A DNA stretch of 64,000 nt from Zoogloeaceae bacterium G21618-S1. GTDB taxonomy: Bacteria > Pseudomonadota > Gammaproteobacteria > Burkholderiales > Rhodocyclaceae. Each line of letters opens with the position of its first letter. The first letter of the stretch is position 1. The stretch covers positions 237,268-301,267 of the forward strand of contig JAPWHF010000007.1 in assembly GCA_027214125.1 (NCBI GenBank), written 5' to 3'. The translations under genes and the position numbers were made by a program. Under the pieces are notes generated by a model, which did not search any database, had not been told where the DNA came from, and worked only from the letters and a program-made list of their open reading frames with translations. Shown piece by piece: positions 30,108 through 38,447 of the stretch.

Positions 30108-30140
30108 GGGCGGGGCCATTGATTTTTTTGGTCCCCGCCC
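30108..30140 (-). other. GC-rich hairpin between acuI and dddY
   Basis: Arms 30108-30115 and 30133-30140 (GGGCGGGG/CCCCGCCC) with an A/T-rich loop. There is no T-run after it in the direction of transcription, so it is not a standard terminator. It could stabilise the 3' end of acuI mRNA or mark a processing site ahead of dddY. Confidence 0.45.
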
Positions 30141-30147
30141 GGGTTCA

Positions 30148-31137
30148 TCAGGCGTTGACGTCTACCACCACGCGTCCACGCAACTTGCCGTCGAGCATTT
30201 GGGTGGCCATCGGAATCGCCTCGGCAAGCCCGATCTGATTGGTGATCAGGTTGAGCTTCGAGATGTCCAGGTCGGTCCCCAGACGCTGCCATGCGACCAG
30301 ACGATCGGCCCGCGGGCACATCACGCTGTCGACACCCGCCAGGGTGACGCCGCGCAGGATGAAGGGGGCAACAGAAGACGGGAAGTCCATACCGCCGGCC
30401 AGTCCGCAGGCCGTCACCACGCCGCGGTACTTGGTGCTGGCGCACACGTTGGCGAGGGTGTGGCTGCCGACGACATCGACGGCACCGGCCCAGCGCTCAC
30501 GGGCCAGCGGCTTGCCCGGCGAGGAGAAGGCCTCGCGGTCGAGCACCTCGGCAGCGCCGAGTTCCTTGACGTAGTCGGCCTCTTCCGGGCGACCGGTCAC
30601 GCCGACAACGGTGTAGCCGAGCTTGGAGAGCACCGAGACTGCGACACTGCCCACGCCACCGGCAGCGCCCGTCACCAGGATCTCGCCCTTATCCGGCGTC
30701 ACGCCATGGCGCTCGAGCGCCAGCACGCACAGCATCGCGGTATACCCGGCGGTGCCGATGGCCATGGCCTGTTGCGGCGTGAACTGGGCGGGCAACGGAA
30801 CCAGCCAGTCGCCCTTCAGGCGGGCCATCTGCGCCAGGCCGCCCCAATGCACTTCACCGACGCCCCAGCCATTGAGCAGCACCTGGTCGCCGGCCTTGTA
30901 GTCGGCGTGGGTGCTGTCTTCGACGGTACCGACGAGGTCGATCCCCGGCACCAGCGGAAAGCGCCGCACGACCGGGCCGCGACCGGTGATGGCGAGTGCG
31001 TCCTTGTAGTTGAGTGTGGACAGGGCCACGCGGATCGTCACGTCACCTTCGGGCAACTGCGATTCGTCGATGTCCTGCAATGCGGCCCGGTAACCGGCTT
31101 CGTCTTTCTCGATCAAAATGCCTTTGAACTTGCTCAT
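30148..31137 (-). CDS. acuI: Acrylyl-CoA reductase AcuI
   Basis: 329 aa. NADPH-dependent reductase of the YhdH/AcuI medium-chain dehydrogenase family that converts acrylyl-CoA to propionyl-CoA. This both assimilates and detoxifies acrylate. It lacks the structural zinc cysteines of classical alcohol dehydrogenases. Family marks are [47 protein letters not shown] and the nucleotide fold [16 protein letters not shown]. It lies 62 bases before dddY and 138 bases after acuK on the same strand. In other bacteria acuI is co-transcribed with DMSP lyase genes under an AcuR-type repressor, matching the arrangement here. Confidence 0.9.
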   Translation of the reverse strand: MSKFKGILIEKDEAGYRAALQDIDESQLPEGDVTIRVALSTLNYKDALAITGRGPVVRRFPLVPGIDLVGTVEDSTHADYKAGDQVLLNGWGVGEVHWGGLAQMARLKGDWLVPLPAQFTPQQAMAIGTAGYTAMLCVLALERHGVTPDKGEILVTGAAGGVGSVAVSVLSKLGYTVVGVTGRPEEADYVKELGAAEVLDREAFSSPGKPLARERWAGAVDVVGSHTLANVCASTKYRGVVTACGLAGGMDFPSSVAPFILRGVTLAGVDSVMCPRADRLVAWQRLGTDLDISKLNLITNQIGLAEAIPMATQMLDGKLRGRVVVDVNA

Positions 31138-31275
31138 TTCCTGCTCCCTCTCTTGGAATTGAATCTGTCAGTAGCCAACGCTGGCCCGACAGTACGGCGC
31201 GTTGCTCAATGCCCCTGTGCAATGCAGGGGTGCGAACAACGCTCGGTGAACACCGGCCTGAGCCAGCGTCCGGAT

Positions 31276-32145
31276 TCACCGGTGACGAAACACCGGTGCG
31301 CGTTTGGCCAGAAAGGCGTTCATGCCTTCTTTCTGACCATCGGTGGCAAAGGCCGCCTGGAACAGCCGGCGCTCGTGCAGGACGCCTTCGGTCAGGCCGA
31401 CTTCCTGCGCACGATTGACGGCCTCCTTGGCCAGACGCACGGCCGGCATGTTGTAGCCGGCGATGGTGTGCGCCGCTTCTAGTGCGGTCTGCAACAATTC
31501 GGTGGCGGGCACGATACGCGCCACCAGCCCAGCGGCCTTGGCCTCGACCGCGGTCAGGTTGCGACCGGTCAGGATCAGGTCCATCGCCAGCGCCTTGCCG
31601 ACCGAGCGCGTGAGCCGTTGCGAACCGCCGATGCCGGGCAGGATGCCGAGCTTGATCTCGGGCTGGCCGAAGTGCGCGTCATCCGCGGCAATGATGAAGT
31701 CGCACATCATGGCCAACTCGCAACCGCCTCCGAGCGCATAGCCGCTCACCGCGGCAATGATCGGTTTGCCGACGCGCTGCAAGTCTTCCCAAGCGGCAAA
31801 GATGTCGTCGGACTGCAGGTCGACAAAGGACTTGCCGGCCATCTCCTCGATGTCTGCGCCGGCGGCGAAGGCCCGCGGACTGCCGGCAATCACGATGGCG
31901 CCAATGTTGTCGTCCTTGTCGAACAGGCGCAGCGCCGCCACGACCTCTTGCGACATCTGCACATTGAGAGCATTCATGCTCTTCGGCCGGTTCAGCGTGA
32001 TCAGGCCGACGCGCTCTCGGCGTTCGACCAGGATGGTTTCGTAGCGCGGCGCGGCAAGCGACGTGGGCTGAGCGACGGGACTCGGCGCAGCGTTTTCCTT
32101 GAGTTTGGTGGCGGACGTGGCGGACGGGCGGGGGTTGGCTGACAT
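31276..32145 (-). CDS. acuK: Enoyl-CoA hydratase AcuK (acrylyl-CoA hydration)
   Basis: 289 aa. Crotonase family; both catalytic glutamates are present, in [12 protein letters not shown] and [12 protein letters not shown], with the oxyanion stretch [14 protein letters not shown]. Predicted to hydrate acrylyl-CoA to 3-hydroxypropionyl-CoA. The first 32 residues ([20 protein letters not shown]...) are a low-complexity extension before the usual [20 protein letters not shown] start of the family. AAGGAG before the ATG at 32145 supports the long start. It lies 34 bases after acuN, the same acuN-acuK pair known from Alcaligenes and Halomonas DMSP clusters. Confidence 0.87.
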   Translation of the reverse strand: MSANPRPSATSATKLKENAAPSPVAQPTSLAAPRYETILVERRERVGLITLNRPKSMNALNVQMSQEVVAALRLFDKDDNIGAIVIAGSPRAFAAGADIEEMAGKSFVDLQSDDIFAAWEDLQRVGKPIIAAVSGYALGGGCELAMMCDFIIAADDAHFGQPEIKLGILPGIGGSQRLTRSVGKALAMDLILTGRNLTAVEAKAAGLVARIVPATELLQTALEAAHTIAGYNMPAVRLAKEAVNRAQEVGLTEGVLHERRLFQAAFATDGQKEGMNAFLAKRAPVFRHR

Positions 32146-32179
32146 CTTCAGGGTCTCCTTGGACGGCTCTCTTGGGGGC

Positions 32180-33445
32180 TCAAGCGCTGGCGCGCTTCAT
32201 GGGGGTGACTGCTTCTTGTGGCTGGGGCACGTCGTTGGCGCCGGTAGCGGGCGCGTAATCTCCGGTGCCCGACATCAGTTCAGACAGGATGCGGTCGCGG
32301 TGCTCGTCGAGCGCCGGCGCACGCAGCGGACGGGCAACGTCGATATCGGCTGCGGAGCTGAGCTTGATCGGATTCCCGGCGGTGCGGACCGGGCGCTCGG
32401 CTGCGCCCTCCACCTGGATAATCATGTTGCGCGCCTGCAGCTGGGGGTGGCTGAACAGGCGGTCGATGGTGTTGATCGGCGCGCAGGGCACGCCGGCCTC
32501 ATTGAGACGATCGATCCAGTGGTCCATCGGTGCGGTGCGCGTGATGGCCTCGATGGCATCGACCATCGCCGGGCGGTTGCGACAACGCAGATCATTGCTG
32601 ATAAACATCGGGTCGAGTGCCATCTGCGGCGCGTCGAGCGCATCGGCCATCAGCATGAATAGCTGGTCATTGCCGGCGGCGATCACGAAACGGCCATCTT
32701 CGGCGTTGAACGTCTCGAAGGGCGCGAGTGACGGGTGGCTGTCGCCCGTGCGGGTCGGCACCTTGCCTTCCACGTCGTAACGCGCGAGCGCGGTTTCCAT
32801 CAGCGCCGCCTGGCAATCGAGCATGCCGATGTCCACACGCGTACCCTGGGCGTCGCGGGTGCGTTTGTAGAGCGAGGCGATGATGCCAACCGCAGCGAAC
32901 AACGCGGCGCCGAGGTCGCCGAAACTGGTGCCGACACGTGCCGGCGGCGCGTCGGGCCAACCGGTCAGGCTCATGATGCCGCCCATCGCCTGCACGACCA
33001 TGTCGTAGCCCGGCAGATCGCTGAACGGACCGGTGTGCCCGAAGCCCGAGATCGAGGCATACACCAGGTGGGGATGCGTCCGCGCGAGGCGGTCGGCGCC
33101 GTAACCCAGGCGGTCCATCACACCGGGCCGGAAGTTCTCGACCAGCACGTCTGCCTCGCCCAGCAGGCGCTCGAGCAGATCGCGGTCCCGCGGGCTTTTC
33201 AGGTCGAGCGCGATGCTCTCTTTGCCGCGGTTGAAGCACATGAAGTAGGCGGACTCCTGACCCACGAATGGGCCGAAGGCGCGGGTGTCATCCCCGGTGG
33301 CCAGGCGCTCGATCTTGATCACCCGCGCGCCAAGATCGGCCAGCACCATCGTGCAGTAGGGGCCGGCCAGCACCCGGGAAAAATCCAGCACAGTAATGCC
33401 CTCAAGCGGGGCCTTTTTCGGCGGCGCGTCTTTCGCTGCGTCCAT
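32180..33445 (-). CDS. acuN: Class III CoA transferase AcuN (acrylate activation)
   Basis: 421 aa with GAGGAGAG before the ATG. CaiB/BaiF family: [27 protein letters not shown], then [30 protein letters not shown] and the catalytic Asp148 in [11 protein letters not shown]. Predicted to move CoA onto acrylate (or 3-hydroxypropionate). The acyl partner cannot be read from sequence. The C-terminal 45 residues are disordered and Pro/Ala-rich. It is the first enzyme gene of the run acuN-acuK-acuI-dddY and has the shared operator and a promoter-like pair in the gap to tetR. It is not DddD, which is about twice as long with two such domains. Confidence 0.85.
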   Translation of the reverse strand: MDAAKDAPPKKAPLEGITVLDFSRVLAGPYCTMVLADLGARVIKIERLATGDDTRAFGPFVGQESAYFMCFNRGKESIALDLKSPRDRDLLERLLGEADVLVENFRPGVMDRLGYGADRLARTHPHLVYASISGFGHTGPFSDLPGYDMVVQAMGGIMSLTGWPDAPPARVGTSFGDLGAALFAAVGIIASLYKRTRDAQGTRVDIGMLDCQAALMETALARYDVEGKVPTRTGDSHPSLAPFETFNAEDGRFVIAAGNDQLFMLMADALDAPQMALDPMFISNDLRCRNRPAMVDAIEAITRTAPMDHWIDRLNEAGVPCAPINTIDRLFSHPQLQARNMIIQVEGAAERPVRTAGNPIKLSSAADIDVARPLRAPALDEHRDRILSELMSGTGDYAPATGANDVPQPQEAVTPMKRASA

Positions 33446-33555
33446 AAGATCTCTCCTCGTTGGTGTCGTCGCCGTTAGCGACGTGTTTTCGTTCTAGTGT
33501 TCGGTGCTACTTCGAACGGCGCTGCTCCTTTGATGCATGTGCAGGTGAAACAAAT

Positions 33556-33566
33556 AATTAGACCGA
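33556..33566 (+). promoter_or_regulatory. Operator site B and acuN promoter
   Basis: AATTAGACCGA at 33556-33566 continues as an imperfect dyad TTAGAC-N5-GTCTTA. On the minus strand TTGCCG (complement of 33579-33584) and TAATTA (33555-33560), 18 bases apart, form a plausible sigma-70 promoter for acuN that the operator overlaps. It lies 111-121 bases before the acuN start. Confidence 0.6.
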
Positions 33567-33589
33567 TTGTCTTAAAAACGGCAAAAAAA

Positions 33590-34225
33590 TTACGCTTTCA
33601 GGCTCATCACAAAAAATTTGGCATAGGCTTGCAGCGGCTCGCCGCGTCGTTCAAGTTTTGCGCGCAACACAGCCCCCTCCCAACCAATCCAGAAGAACGC
33701 CGCCCACTGTGTCGCGTCGATACGCGGCGAAATTTCGCCTGCCACCTTGGCTGCTTCAATGCAAGCCGCCGTGCGAGCCTCCCAGTCGAGCAGAACATCG
33801 ACCAGTTGAGCCCGGAATGCCTCGGGCAGCGCTTCCATCTCCTGTCCAAGGTTTCCGATCAGGCAGCCGCGCCGAAAACCGTAGCGCGCCATGCTGGCCT
33901 CCGCGTCGGCGCAGAAGGCCTGGAGACGTGCGAGGGGGGACAGGCTGTCGTCGAGAAAATAACGGTCGAGCTTGCGCGCAAAGTAATCGGCGTACTGCCG
34001 AACCAGCTCGGTACCAAAGGCCTCCTTGCTGGAAAAAAAGTTGTAGAACGAGCCTTTAGGCACGCCAGCGGTCTTCAGGATTTCCTCGATGCCCGTTGCA
34101 GAGAAGCCCTTCTGCGTCAGAGCGGCAAGGCCGGCACGACACAGGACATCTTTGGTTTCGCGGTAATCGCCCTCGGATTTCGGCGGGCGGCCGCGTCGGC
34201 GGACAGGGGGCATGGCGTTGATCAT
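33590..34225 (-). CDS. acuR: TetR-family repressor, AcuR-like
   Basis: 211 aa. The N-terminal helix-turn-helix (about 15-60) is RETKDVLCRAGLAAL, then GFSATGIEEILKTAGVPKGSFYNFFSSKEAFG, close to the AcuR/NemR subgroup. The C-terminal ligand domain carries RRGCLIGNLGQEM, also typical of that subgroup, including a Cys that in NemR-type proteins can be reactive. AcuR of Rhodobacter responds to acrylate in an acuRAKI-type operon. Here the gene is directly upstream of acuN and its own promoter contains the operator motif, so autorepression with acrylate or acrylyl-CoA as inducer is likely. Translation may start at 34225 or at an in-frame ATG at 34213. Confidence 0.85.
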   Translation of the reverse strand: MINAMPPVRRRGRPPKSEGDYRETKDVLCRAGLAALTQKGFSATGIEEILKTAGVPKGSFYNFFSSKEAFGTELVRQYADYFARKLDRYFLDDSLSPLARLQAFCADAEASMARYGFRRGCLIGNLGQEMEALPEAFRAQLVDVLLDWEARTAACIEAAKVAGEISPRIDATQWAAFFWIGWEGAVLRAKLERRGEPLQAYAKFFVMSLKA

Positions 34226-34232
34226 GCTGCAA

Positions 34233-34261
34233 TTATTAGACCGATCGCCCTATTTAGTCAA
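34233..34261 (-). promoter_or_regulatory. tetR promoter with operator site C in the spacer
   Basis: On the minus strand TTGACT (complement of 34256-34261) and TAATAA (complement of 34233-34238) are 17 bases apart, a near-consensus sigma-70 promoter. The imperfect palindrome TAGACCGATCGCCCTA (34237-34252, plus strand) fills the spacer. Transcription should begin at about 34226, next to the ATG at 34225, so the mRNA may be leaderless or use the ATG at 34213. Confidence 0.7.
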
Positions 34262-34372
34262 CGCCCTTTGTCTTTTTTTGGCATGCGGCCCGTTGTCGAC
34301 GCGCACGCCAACACCGCGTTTGCATACACAGACCGCGCCCGCGGCGGACATTGGGCGTTTCGTATATCGGTA

Positions 34373-35272
34373 TCAGAGGCTGTCGCGGTGCCAGACTTCC
34401 GCCACGATATTCAGCGCGGCGGCGACGGTCTGCTCTTGGTAGCGCTCCTTGCGGCAGACAACGGCCAGTTCGGCCGGCAGCACCACCGCGTCAGCAATAA
34501 CAACGCCATCTGCATGGGCGGCGCGCAGCGCCTGGCTATCGCGCGCCAAGGCGAGTGCCACGCCCGACTTGACCAGATCCATCATCGACGGTTCAAGGTC
34601 GACCTGCGCCACGATGTTGAACTCGACCGCCTCGGCGGCCGCCACCCGGGCGAGCAGGCGGTGATGTACCGACTCCGGCGGCGTGCCAATCCACGGCAAC
34701 TGCGCCAGTTCGCGCCAAGTCTTGCCTCTGACCTGCCCACCCCAGTTTGGCGGCGCGATGACCCGATAGACAAAGTCAGTCAGCGCGAGCACCTCAAACT
34801 GCTCGCGAAGATCTGCCAGGCCGGGGGGGCCGAGCGCAAACGCAACATCAAGCTTGCCCGCGGCCACATCCGCCGCCATCGCGCCCGACATGCCATGGCG
34901 TAGCGTGAAAGATACGGCCGGATGCCGCTCGGCAAGCAGGCGCAAACACGCGCCCAGGCGGAGAAACTCCGGATCGAGAATCGTCCCCAGACTCAGGCTG
35001 CCGAGCACACTCCCTTTCAGACTCGCGGCAGAGGCCCGAAACTCGCTCATCGCCGTCAGCACCCGTTCCGCCGCGGGCAACAACTGCCGGCCCGCCTGCG
35101 TCAGGTGCATACCCCGGGGATGGCGCTCGAACAGCGGGGTCGCTATCGACTGCTGCAACTTCTTGAGCTGCAAGCTCAACGCCGGCTGCGTGATACACAG
35201 ACGCTCAGCCGCACGCGTTAGGTTCCCCTCTTTGGCTACGGTCACAAAAGCACGCAACTCGGCATGGTTCAT
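34373..35272 (-). CDS. LysR-family transcriptional regulator
   Basis: 299 aa. The N-terminal winged helix-turn-helix (about 1-60) is ELRAFVTVAKEGNLTRAAERLCITQPALSLQLKKLQ, followed by a substrate-binding domain (about 90-290) with LGTILDPEFLRLG and KLDVAFALGPPGL. It sits 147 bases upstream of the TetR gene on the same strand, at the head of the DMSP/acrylate cluster. LysR-type regulators (DddR) accompany ddd genes in some bacteria, so a second input to the cluster is possible. I see no divergent target gene, which LysR proteins usually have, so the link is inference. Confidence 0.8.
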   Translation of the reverse strand: MNHAELRAFVTVAKEGNLTRAAERLCITQPALSLQLKKLQQSIATPLFERHPRGMHLTQAGRQLLPAAERVLTAMSEFRASAASLKGSVLGSLSLGTILDPEFLRLGACLRLLAERHPAVSFTLRHGMSGAMAADVAAGKLDVAFALGPPGLADLREQFEVLALTDFVYRVIAPPNWGGQVRGKTWRELAQLPWIGTPPESVHHRLLARVAAAEAVEFNIVAQVDLEPSMMDLVKSGVALALARDSQALRAAHADGVVIADAVVLPAELAVVCRKERYQEQTVAAALNIVAEVWHRDSL

Positions 35273-36039
35273 TGGGTGTCAACGCCTGGAAGGGGGGAGG
35301 GCGCCACGAACCGCGAGCGCCGCGCCGGGTAGGGGGCTGGGATACACACAACATCTGTCTTCGTTCGGGCCAGAGTCCGTCAAGGATAGATCAAAGCGTC
35401 GGGTGACGGCTTGATCGACAAATGAACGGTGGATTCATCGTAGTTTGGGTAGCGACTGGTCGGCCTGCCTGGTTGATCGATTCAGCCGTCTAACTTGCTG
35501 GATTGCCTTCCGAGGACTAAACCGAGCCCACGGCACCCCGAGCGTGAACGCAGTACCGTTGATCCAACAACATCCGGCACGTTTGAGTGGGTGAAGTATG
35601 TCAGGTCGGCACCATGAAGAGCATGTGTCACTTTGCGCGACCGATATGCAGGTGCCGCGCATGGATCCTACGGATATTTGCGTGCCATAGCAGGTGCGTG
35701 CCGAAGGAAGATGGCCGGCGGGGTCCGATGAGTGATGTGGCGGCGGCTCGAGCGCAGTGGAAAACCTTACCGGACAGAACGCGTTGTCCACTGTGGTTTG
35801 ATGATGTGCGTATTGCATATGCCGGATTGGATTTGTGTTGCGGGAGGCTAGTGCGCCTGTCTTAGGAGTTCAGAAACAGCGATAATTTGTATTATGTAAA
35901 CCAGTAAATTTGTGGCTTTGGAGAATGCGTTGCGCTTTAACGTCAAAGATTTTTTGCGAAGACTACGTTGATGGCCGCCTTCTCCTTCGATCTGTCGTTG
36001 CGCTTCGATCTGTCGCTGCGCGTTGAAACCTGACCAACC
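35273..36039. other. Gene-poor region upstream of the LysR gene
   Basis: About 770 bases with only short frames that carry no recognisable domain, ribosome site or consistent codon bias. It separates the DMSP cluster from the insertion-sequence remnant and is probably decayed or inserted DNA. Confidence 0.5.
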
Positions 36040-36459
36040 GCGCACGTTGAATCTTCGTTCCAGTCGAACTGACACGCTTCGCCGCATTCGAACGCCAGCG
36101 CCACAAACGTCGCATTCGCCTCCGTGCCGTGCTCGGTACGCCAACGTCGGACGAACTCGGTCACCCGCGCGAGTAACTGCCCGTAAATCCCAACGGCTGC
36201 AACTGGCCGAACAGCGCCAGTGTCGTGCGCCACTCGCCCTTGAACCTGCGTGCGTCCGCATCGAGTCACTGGCGCAGGCTTGCCTCATACGGCCCCAGCA
36301 CTGTCGTTCGCGGCATCTTGAGGTATTTCGGTTCTTACCTTCAGCGCTCTTCAATCAACGCTTGACTGTGTTCCTCGCCAGTCTCGTACGGGAAGTGATT
36401 TCGTTAATCGAAAACCCGTTGCGCAAACTCATGCGCCGAATCTTGTCCAGCATGTTCAT
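36040..36459 (-). pseudogene. istA: Decayed IS21-family transposase gene (istA fragment)
   Basis: Reading the minus strand from 36459 gives MNMLDKIRRMSLRNGFSI, then NEITSRTRLARNTVKR and an in-frame TGA where IstA normally has Trp. A second frame continues with YLKMPRTTVLGPYEASLRQ, a second TGA, then LDADARR and ALFGQLQPLGFTGSYSR. Another frame carries VTEFVRRWRTEHG and FECGEACQFDWNED. These are the ordered N-terminal features of IS21-type IstA (HTH, linker, start of the catalytic domain). At least two stops and two frameshifts are present, and the DDE core is missing. No istB is seen nearby. Confidence 0.85.
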
Positions 36460-36841
36460 GGTGATCATCCTCGACAGTCTTGCTCAAAGAACGAGCAGAT
36501 GAGTGAATTGCCCTGTTCAATTTTCAGTGTGCAGAAACATTCTGGGTAGCCATGGCGTTTCCAAAGGAGGTCTGGGCGATCTGCATCCGGCCGATATACC
36601 AATTCCATGATTTAGCAACAATCAGGCACGCACGAGCCATGTGCGATGCCGGCGCTTGGCCGGTCAGTCCGCCTTGATGTGGCCCTGCCTTGCCCTGCTG
36701 TACCTTGCCGGCGACCAAGTTCGCCCTTGTCAGTCCGACTGCGCGCTACGGCCGCCTCCATGTCGCGTGTCCGAAGGCAGGCCTGGCGACAAGTGCGAAA
36801 TACAGGATCTGCGGTCTGTTCGGCAACACACAGGCGCGCTC
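36460..36841. other. Region between istA remnant and Crp/PAS gene, no gene seen
   Basis: About 380 bases without a credible frame. The part next to the istA remnant may contain the old left end of the element. I did not find a matching right end or a target duplication. Confidence 0.4.
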
Positions 36842-38272
36842 TTAGGTGCGCGGAGCATACTCAAATTGCAGGGGCTGCGATTGGTCGATGGATTCGAGCA
36901 CGATTTCAGCTTGTTTCTCGGTCGTGATGTCGCTCACAACCATACGGCATTCGTTGCCGAATTCATTGGCCACGGCCTCGATCCTGATCACTGTTTCGGG
37001 GCGATGGGGGCTCGCCATGAGGACCAGCTCGCATTTCTTCTTCGCCTTGGCTTCGAGCACCTCGAGATGGAAGCGGTTGAAGATCGGCAGGAAATCGGGT
37101 TTGACGAAGGCGGCAAAGCGGTGCCGGCCATGTTCCGAACGTTTGATGTCAAGCAGAATCGCTCCGGCCAGATTGATCTGAACGATGACCCCTTGTGTGT
37201 TGAGCGTGATGTAGCCCAAGGGCGCAAAGTCGTAGATGTCGGCCAACTGGGCTCGCAGCGCGTCGGCTTCCTCGTAGGCATGACGCAGTTCGTCGTTGTG
37301 CAGCTCCAGTTCGATCTGGTGGACCTGCAGTTCGTGCAACAGGCGCTCGGCATCCCTGGCAGCGACCGGTATCGGCGGTTTGGTCTGATGAAGGCGCGCC
37401 TCGGCACGCTTGCGCAGCGTGGCCGGATTTGGGCGCGCCCGATGTGTGGCGTGCTGCGTCGGATTGAGGGCGAACAGGCGGTCATATTCCGACTTGACCG
37501 CAGCATAACACTCGCAGGCGCGCGCTTCGAGGCCGGCACGGTCGGTCACGGTGATATGTCCGCGGCGGTATTGAATCAGGCCGGCCGTTTGCAGCTTGCC
37601 GGCTGCCTCGGTCACCCCCTCTCGGCGCACACCGAGCATGTTGGCGATCAGTTCCTGCGTTACGTCGAGCTGATTGCCAATCTGCAGGTCGTGGCTCAGC
37701 AGCAGCCAGCGACACAGCTGCTGCTCTACCGCGTGGTGTCGATAGCAGACCACGCTCTGCGCCATCTGCGTCATCAAGGCCTGCGCATAGCGCAGCGACA
37801 GACGCTGCAGGAAGCCGCCCTGATCAAGTTCCCAACGCAGTACCTGGGCGCGCAACCGGTAGGCGGCACCGGCGCGCTGTACGCTCAGCTTGTGAGTCGT
37901 GGTCTCGCCACCGAGCGCCAGCGGGATTCCCACCAGACCGTCGTTGCCGGTCATGGCGAGCTCGGTGGGCGAGCCGTTCTCGGTCGAATAGATCATCGAG
38001 ACGATGCAGGTAGTCGGAAAATACACGAACGCCAGATTGTCGCCGGGTTCGTACAGCACCGTGTCTGCCGCGAGGACGATGAGCTCGAGATCGTCCTCCA
38101 GCCGGCAATACTCCTTGGCGGGCAGCGCGGCCAGGATGCGGTTCTGTCGCGGGCTGTCGGGCATGGCGTGGTCGCATTGGCCCTCGCCCTGTTGATTCAG
38201 CGCAGGAGGAGACATTGCCGGCTCGGCGGTCTGCGGCAATGCTGCAGGAGGGGTACGCGATTCATTGACCAT
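36842..38272 (-). CDS. Crp/Fnr-type regulator fused to a C-terminal PAS domain
   Basis: 476 aa. A disordered N-terminus (about 1-36) is followed by a cyclic-nucleotide-binding fold (about 40-170, with YEPGDNLAFVYFPTTCIVSMI). A Crp-type helix-turn-helix comes next (about 195-265, LDVTQELIANMLGVRREGVTEAAGKLQTAGLIQYRRGHITV). A helical linker with an LHELQVHQIELELHNDEL coiled coil and a PAS domain (about 345-450) complete it. The Arg/Ser pair for cAMP binding and the Fnr cysteine set are not visible, so the signal is unknown. Its order is unusual, with PAS after the DNA-binding domain. An internal ATG at 38164 is an alternative start. Small stress-type genes lie just upstream. Confidence 0.8.
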   Translation of the reverse strand: MVNESRTPPAALPQTAEPAMSPPALNQQGEGQCDHAMPDSPRQNRILAALPAKEYCRLEDDLELIVLAADTVLYEPGDNLAFVYFPTTCIVSMIYSTENGSPTELAMTGNDGLVGIPLALGGETTTHKLSVQRAGAAYRLRAQVLRWELDQGGFLQRLSLRYAQALMTQMAQSVVCYRHHAVEQQLCRWLLLSHDLQIGNQLDVTQELIANMLGVRREGVTEAAGKLQTAGLIQYRRGHITVTDRAGLEARACECYAAVKSEYDRLFALNPTQHATHRARPNPATLRKRAEARLHQTKPPIPVAARDAERLLHELQVHQIELELHNDELRHAYEEADALRAQLADIYDFAPLGYITLNTQGVIVQINLAGAILLDIKRSEHGRHRFAAFVKPDFLPIFNRFHLEVLEAKAKKKCELVLMASPHRPETVIRIEAVANEFGNECRMVVSDITTEKQAEIVLESIDQSQPLQFEYAPRT

Positions 38273-38297
38273 GGTGCGCGTGGTCGCTCCCGTCCCA

Positions 38298-38447
38298 CTA
38301 CAGCACCCGGCGTCCGCTGATGATCCTGAGCAGCACTACCACCACCGCAATCACGAGCAAGACGTGGATGAAGCCACCCATGGTGGTCGAAGTGACCAAC
38401 CCGAGTAGCCAGAGAATCAGCAACACAACGGCAACGGTATAGAGCAT
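38298..38447 (-). CDS. Small hydrophobic protein, Lmo0937/DUF5670-like
   Basis: 49 aa: MLYTVAVVLLILWLLGLVTS, then TTMGGFIHVLLVIAVVVVLL and a basic end RIISGRRVL. Two membrane helices with a glycine-rich turn match the short Lmo0937-type family often found with stress genes. AAGGTG lies before the ATG at 38447. It ends 25 bases before the Crp/PAS start codon and may be co-transcribed with that gene. Confidence 0.8.
   Translation of the reverse strand: MLYTVAVVLLILWLLGLVTSTTMGGFIHVLLVIAVVVVLLRIISGRRVL

Noticed and set aside
35435..35818. 127-codon minus-strand frame
   Set aside because: No domain, no ribosome site and composition unlike neighbouring genes.
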